From the NCBI GenBank assembly GCA_031282465.1, contig JAITDR010000251.1, forward strand, positions 1-18,687: a stretch of 18,687 bases of DNA. The letters run 5' to 3'. The DNA is from Desulfovibrio sp. GTDB lineage: Bacteria; Desulfobacterota; Desulfovibrionia; Desulfovibrionales; Desulfovibrionaceae. Shown here in pieces: positions 14,797 through 18,687 of the stretch (its first letter is position 1; every line of letters starts with the position of its first letter). Both the position numbers and the translations under genes were made by a program. Below the pieces are notes generated by a model. The model was not told where the DNA came from and did no database searches. It worked only from the letters and a program-made list of their open reading frames with translations.

Positions 14797-15568
14797 TCTC
14801 CTTGCCCTCATCCTTTTCGGGTGTCGCGCCGGCGGACTCGGGGGCTTTCATGCCCGTTTCCACGAGATACGTGAAAAGCGTGTTGCCCAGGAGTTCGCGC
14901 GCCTGGATGCGCATGCGTTTTTTGGGCGTAATGCGCACTTGTTCCTCCTCGTCGCGAACAGTCACGAAATCATGTTCGGTATAAAAATTAAGGACATGGC
15001 GCAGCAGTCCCTCGCGGGACCGCTTGTTCACCCGCTGTTCGTCCGGTCTTCTGACGGGCAGTTTGTCAAGATAGCGCCGTCCTTTGGCAAGCATCTGATC
15101 CGGCGTATCATCCTCCGGCCCGGAGCGGGCGGCGGCATCGGCCAGATAATGGTTGAGAATATCCACAAGCCCGTTCAGGGTGATAAACTCGTTATTGCGG
15201 AAATCCTCGTCCTCAAGGGATTCGAGGCTCGGAAAGAAGGCGACGATTACCACCGTCATCAGGATAATGAGCGCCGCCGTGTCTTCGCCTGCGAAGTGTT
15301 CGCGCAGATCGCCGAGTTTGAGCGCGAAGCGGCTGTCCTTGTCCGTGATGCCGAGGACGCAGCCGTAGTCGTCGGCATGGCAGATGCGCAGGCCGAGGCC
15401 GCGCGCGATATTTTCCACAAGCCGACGGAACTCCGGTTCGTCGCGCATGAGGTGAAGAAGCCGTTCGTATTCCTTGCTCTGCGCTGAGTTCAGCATCGGC
15501 GAAGCCTTGGGATTAAGCGCCGTGCTGATCAGGCGCGCGGCGTCTTCGGGTGTCCATGCCTGTTGCAC
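14789..15568 (-). CDS. jetB: Wadjet MukE-like subunit JetB (DUF4194-like)
   Basis: The 259-residue protein sits between jetA and jetC, the fixed place of JetB, the small winged-helix partner that binds the kleisin and helps load DNA. Visible features fit: an acidic helix-rich core (SLESLEDEDFRNNEFITLNG), then a basic second half with VRRPDEQRVNKRSREGLLRH, and LNFYTEHDFVTVRDEEEQVR followed by ITPKKRMRIQA, which resembles a winged-helix wing. No enzyme motif is expected or seen. The start is GTG, 5 bases after the jetA stop, with GAGG about 12 nt upstream. Its end overlaps jetC by 8 bases if jetC starts at 14796. The assignment rests on order, size and pattern more than on a strong motif. Confidence 0.82.
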   Translation of the reverse strand: MQQAWTPEDAARLISTALNPKASPMLNSAQSKEYERLLHLMRDEPEFRRLVENIARGLGLRICHADDYGCVLGITDKDSRFALKLGDLREHFAGEDTAALIILMTVVIVAFFPSLESLEDEDFRNNEFITLNGLVDILNHYLADAAARSGPEDDTPDQMLAKGRRYLDKLPVRRPDEQRVNKRSREGLLRHVLNFYTEHDFVTVRDEEEQVRITPKKRMRIQARELLGNTLFTYLVETGMKAPESAGATPEKDEGKENA

Positions 15569-15573
15569 GGCGG

Positions 15574-17019
15574 CTATTCCTCTTTTCCGGCAGGCGTCAC
15601 GGCAAGATCCGTGCCCGCCGCAAAACGGTGTTTCAATATCCCTCCCGGAGCGGCATCAATGCGCAGTTCCGATTCACGGCGAAAGACCGAACGCAGAACA
15701 TGCAGCACCGCTACATAATCTTCCTTCTCAAAGCCGGCGTCATCCCGATCCATCCTGTGTAAAACGGCCGATGCGCTCGAGATGTTTTGGGTGAGTACAT
15801 AGCTTGCGACCAAATCACGCAATCGACCTTCACGTTCCTCGTCAAAGTCGTTGAGAACACCGGCGTCCACATCGGAAACTTCGGGTTCTCCCTTACGGGT
15901 TTCCGCCGTTTCGCGAAACAGGGCGTCTTCAACCATGGAGAAAAGTTCAAAAAGGTCGAGAACTTTCGGTTCCTGCGGTCCGAGAAAAAAGCATCCTATG
16001 TCCTCCGCCATCTGCAACGCCTTGCCCAGGGGCATGTCCATGATGCGGGGAATAATCTGTTCCTCGGGTGAAATACGAACAGTGACCTTCGGCGTGAAAA
16101 AAGCATGGGCGTGGTACATGTGGAACGCCTGAACTGCTTCGGCAATGTGCGTGCCGAGATGGAGATGGTCCTCGTAGCACTTTTCTACAATGCCTTTGAG
16201 CTTGATGAGAGCCGATATCTGTTGCCCGTCGTCCTGTTCGGCTTTCATCATTTCGCTGATGGTTTCCAGGAGTGCGCTTTCTTCAGCGTAGCGTGTGAGG
16301 ATATGCACGCGGGCTTTTTCCAGCCTGTCGATGATGTTGTCAACCCAGCCCCGCTTTCGGGGGTTTCGTTTGAGGTCCAGGATATGGCTCTGCAGTTCCG
16401 CCTGCGTTGCTGTTGAAATACTGCTTGCCCTGCGCGCGACCTCCACGGCGCCGGAAACATGCCCGGTCTCAAGCAGGTGCTTTATAAGAAAATTTTGTGC
16501 GGCATGCTCAAGAATCGGGTCAATAGTGAACATTGAGAGAAAAAGCGTTACGGCTTCAGGCGTTGCCCTGTATACATGAGCTTCGGCAAGATTGGGCTGC
16601 CAGTATTCGATAAGCCGGAAGGAGTATTCCCGTACTTTGCTGTTTTCTTCATCATAGAAGGCATACGAAAAGGCTTTGTAACCGTCGGGGCCGTTTGCCA
16701 AACGGTCCAGAACGCGGGAGGCGACGGCTGAACACAATGTGGAGTCGGCATGCGGACACATGGTTTTCACATGTTCAGCGATGCGCGCTATAATTTCCTC
16801 ACGCGACGCGCCTTGCCCGACCGCAAGCTTTTCGGCCAGGAAGTCGATAAGCCTGATCGCCAGGTATTGTGTATCGAGATCGCCCGCTTCGAGGGCGTGT
16901 CCTTTGAGAAGCGAGCTGAAAATATTACCTTTTTCCACTTCCAACCCTGCCACCGGCATGGCCAGGTAAGCGTTCTTCAGGCGCTTGTTCGCAGTGTCTC
17001 TATTGCTTTCGTCTGCCAT
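15574..17019 (-). CDS. jetA: Wadjet kleisin-like subunit JetA
   Basis: The first gene of the operon, 481 residues, corresponding to JetA, the MukF-like kleisin that bridges the JetC heads. The sequence is almost all helical with no enzyme motif. The N-terminal part (about 30-230) is helix-rich and includes IFSSLLKGHALEAGDLDTQY and LIDFLAEKLAV. The middle (about 235-330, starting NIIDRLEKARVHIL) looks suited to a helical bundle. The acidic region near 385-410 precedes a C-terminal winged-helix-like end. Such proteins diverge fast, so function is inferred mainly from position next to jetB, jetC and jetD and from size. The start is well supported by TTGGAGAG about 7 nt before ATG. Upstream lie several inverted repeats; I see no convincing promoter hexamers. 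Confidence 0.82.
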   Translation of the reverse strand: MADESNRDTANKRLKNAYLAMPVAGLEVEKGNIFSSLLKGHALEAGDLDTQYLAIRLIDFLAEKLAVGQGASREEIIARIAEHVKTMCPHADSTLCSAVASRVLDRLANGPDGYKAFSYAFYDEENSKVREYSFRLIEYWQPNLAEAHVYRATPEAVTLFLSMFTIDPILEHAAQNFLIKHLLETGHVSGAVEVARRASSISTATQAELQSHILDLKRNPRKRGWVDNIIDRLEKARVHILTRYAEESALLETISEMMKAEQDDGQQISALIKLKGIVEKCYEDHLHLGTHIAEAVQAFHMYHAHAFFTPKVTVRISPEEQIIPRIMDMPLGKALQMAEDIGCFFLGPQEPKVLDLFELFSMVEDALFRETAETRKGEPEVSDVDAGVLNDFDEEREGRLRDLVASYVLTQNISSASAVLHRMDRDDAGFEKEDYVAVLHVLRSVFRRESELRIDAAPGGILKHRFAAGTDLAVTPAGKEE

Positions 17020-17046
17020 TCCAGCTCTCCAAAAATCCTTTATGGT

Positions 17047-17130
17047 CTGAAGCCTTTCCCTTCAGGGAGATTCTCACTTGAAGCCCGGTAAAGCCGGGCA
17101 TATCGCTCCGGCAGCCCCTTTCTTAAGGGA
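17047..17130. repeat. Three inverted repeats upstream of jetA
   Basis: The gap between the transporter stop and jetA holds three hairpins. CTGAAG (17047-17052) pairs with CTTCAG (17060-17065) only 27 bases from the jetA start. GCCCGG (17083-17088) pairs with CCGGGC (17094-17099). CCCCTTTCTT with AAGGGAGGGG (about 17115-17134) forms an imperfect palindrome. The outer ones may terminate the transporter transcript, which reads toward jetA; the one nearest jetA lies in its leader and could be an operator. No T-run marks a standard terminator, so some transporter transcripts may read into the Wadjet operon. Confidence 0.45.
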
Positions 17131-17167
17131 GGGGACATCCACTCGGCGGAGAGACGCCGGGACGGAG

Positions 17168-18493
17168 TCAGTCGGCGGATGGAACCGACTGTGGATTGAA
17201 ACACATGTCGAAAGGCCAGATCAGCGGGATAAGGAAGGTACAGAATACCAGGTAGAGCAAGGTCAGGGGGAGGCCCGCCTTGACGTAATCCATGAAGCGA
17301 TACCTGCCCGCGCCCAGTACCAGCGTGTTGGGAGGCGTGCCCACGGGCGTGGCGAAGGCGCACGAGGCGGCGATGGCTACGGCCATGACCACGGCATGGG
17401 GGGAAACGCCGATGCCCTTGGCTATGGAGAGGCCCACAGGGCAGAGCAGGGCCGCCGATGCCGTATTGGACATGAACTGGGTGAGACCGGTCGTCAGCAA
17501 GAACAGCACGGCCGTCAGCAAATATGGGGAAGGGTGGCCGCCCATGAACCCGATGACCCCGTCGGCGATAAGTTTGCCCGCTCCGCTTTTGTCCAGAGCA
17601 ATCGCCACGGGCATCATCCCCGCAAACAGGAAAATGGTCACCCAGTCGATGCTGCGGTAGGCCAGCCGCTCGTCGATGCAGCGCGTGAGGATAAGAACGC
17701 CCGCGCCGATGACCGCCGCCGTTTCCAGCGGGATTTTCTTGATGTCCAGGGCCATGACGACGACAACGCCGAGCAGGGTCAGCCCGGTAATCCACATTCC
17801 GCGCGGATTTTCCCGCACCGAGCCGCCGCCGGCGCTTTCAACCGCTTCAGCGGTTTCCACCGCTTCCTGCACGTCCCCTTCTTTCGGCAACAGCCTGACG
17901 CCGATGACCATCATGTAGGCCATGCCCAGCAGGGTCATGGGTATCCCTATGCGGCCGAATTCGAAAAAGCCGAACGGCTCCATGGACGAGGCTTTGAGCG
18001 CGGCGTTGGCTATCAGGTTGGGCGGGGTGCCGACCAGGGTAATGGTCCCGCCGAAGCCGGCGGCGTAAGCCAGCGGTATGAGTTGCCGGGACGGAGAAAT
18101 GCGCGCGGCCGAACAGATGCCGATGACCACCGGCATGAGCGCCGCGGTCGTGCCCGTGTTGGACGACACGGACGAAAGCAGGGCGGCGACGAGCATGGTG
18201 CCGAACAGCAGGCTTTTTTCGCTCGTTCCGCAGGCCCGCACCACAAGGCCGCCGATGCGTTGCGCCAGACCCGTATGAAACATTGCCGCGCCGATGACGA
18301 ACATGCCCGCAAAAAGCACCACCGTGGAATTGGAAAGTCCTGAAAACACTGTTGATGCCGGGATAACTCCCAACATTCCCAAGGCGATGGCCCCGCCCAT
18401 GGCGGTGACGGCAAGAGGGGTGACTTCAGTAACGAACAGCAGGGCCATGACGCTCAGGACAATCAGCGTCAATGCCGCCGGGGACAAATCCAT
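17168..18493 (-). CDS. SLC13/DASS-family anion transporter
   Basis: An inner-membrane permease of 441 residues related to divalent anion:Na+ symporters, which carry dicarboxylates, sulfate or similar anions. It is strongly hydrophobic with about 11 membrane segments. It carries both pairs of family signatures: SSNTGTTAALMPV (SNT 111-113) with GTPPN (155-159) in the first half, and MSNTASAALLCPV (SNT 342-344) with GTPPN (385-389) in the second. These are the substrate and Na+ sites in each inverted repeat. A soluble acidic loop (about 205-240) separates the halves. I chose ATG 18493 because GGAG lies 6-7 bases upstream and the first membrane helix follows at once; the frame is open further upstream but is not membrane-like. 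The substrate cannot be read from sequence. It reads toward jetA, with 148 bases between. Confidence 0.9.
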   Translation of the reverse strand: MDLSPAALTLIVLSVMALLFVTEVTPLAVTAMGGAIALGMLGVIPASTVFSGLSNSTVVLFAGMFVIGAAMFHTGLAQRIGGLVVRACGTSEKSLLFGTMLVAALLSSVSSNTGTTAALMPVVIGICSAARISPSRQLIPLAYAAGFGGTITLVGTPPNLIANAALKASSMEPFGFFEFGRIGIPMTLLGMAYMMVIGVRLLPKEGDVQEAVETAEAVESAGGGSVRENPRGMWITGLTLLGVVVVMALDIKKIPLETAAVIGAGVLILTRCIDERLAYRSIDWVTIFLFAGMMPVAIALDKSGAGKLIADGVIGFMGGHPSPYLLTAVLFLLTTGLTQFMSNTASAALLCPVGLSIAKGIGVSPHAVVMAVAIAASCAFATPVGTPPNTLVLGAGRYRFMDYVKAGLPLTLLYLVFCTFLIPLIWPFDMCFNPQSVPSAD

Positions 18494-18574
18494 ATATATC
18501 TCCACATAGAGCCTGTTGATGTTGCCGGTCGAAATTTTTTCGGTGTTCCCTGCCTGCACGGCAAGTCCCCATCC

Positions 18575-18603
18575 ATAATAGGCACACGGCGGGCAGATGT
18601 CCA
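18575..18603 (-). promoter_or_regulatory. Sigma70-like promoter of the transporter gene
   Basis: On the minus strand TGGACA (18598-18603), a spacer of exactly 17 bases, and TATTAT (18575-18580) lie about 80 bases before the transporter start, giving a leader of about 75 bases. This supports the internal start chosen for the transporter. Bases 18604-18687 hold no gene that I can support. Confidence 0.5.
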
Positions 18604-18687
18604 GACAGGCTTGCGCATTCCAAAGACAGCCGCGCAGCGGAAGTGCCGGACGTCTCGGCCCGCCGCCGTTGACGAGCGGCAAAGCGC

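Noticed and set aside
17078..18343. 421-aa open frame on the plus strand
   Set aside because: It is antisense to the transporter and has a histidine/glycine/arginine-rich composition typical of an antisense shadow.
18494..18682. N-terminal extension of the transporter to 18682
   Set aside because: The extra 63 residues are not membrane-like, a promoter-like sequence lies within them, and ATG 18493 has a well-placed GGAG.

Overview
The window is GC-rich and most resembles a sulfate-reducing deltaproteobacterium of the Desulfovibrionaceae. This placement is an inference from overall character (codon and GC style, a periplasmic multiheme cytochrome peroxidase, and GC-rich hairpins in nearly every intergenic gap). 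No rRNA or other taxonomic marker is present.

Layout. Bases 1-2391 hold ordinary chromosomal genes. These are rlmE (23S rRNA 2'-O-methyltransferase, minus strand, GTG start) and, diverging from it, a CgeB-like glycosyltransferase preceded by a 19-codon leader ORF. The gap between them carries a GC-rich stem-loop element. Bases 2392-2610 are a convergent gap packed with four near-perfect inverted repeats. Bases 2611-4017 (minus) encode a triheme cytochrome c peroxidase of the YhjA/Ccp type behind a hairpin-rich leader.

Bases 4100-17020 look like an accessory or defence region. In order it holds: a DinJ-YafQ type II toxin-antitoxin pair (minus) with a good sigma70-like promoter; a decayed strip (5145-6014) with a truncated ankyrin-repeat gene, possible minus-strand gene remnants and a frameshifted small gene; a large plus-strand helicase-nuclease; and, convergent with it, a complete four-gene Wadjet operon jetA-jetB-jetC-jetD (minus, 17019 down to 9373). 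The helicase-nuclease (6046-9261) joins in one chain a MrfA/YprA-like DEAH helicase with a DUF1998 cysteine module and a DEDDy exonuclease. This is the combination that Bacillus makes as two proteins, MrfA and MrfB. Wadjet is an SMC-type system: a kleisin (JetA), a MukE-like protein (JetB), an SMC/MukB-like ATPase (JetC) and a Toprim nuclease (JetD) that extrude loops on and cut small circular DNA.

Bases 17168-18493 (minus) encode an SLC13/DASS-type anion transporter with its own candidate promoter near the right edge.

How the genes fit together: the TA pair, helicase-exonuclease and Wadjet all act on foreign or damaged nucleic acid and sit next to gene debris, as expected of a turnover hotspot. 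The most notable items are the single-chain MrfA-MrfB-like fusion, the Wadjet operon with an unusually large JetC (about 1454 aa) whose Walker B reads D-N rather than D-E, and the recurrent hairpin elements between genes.
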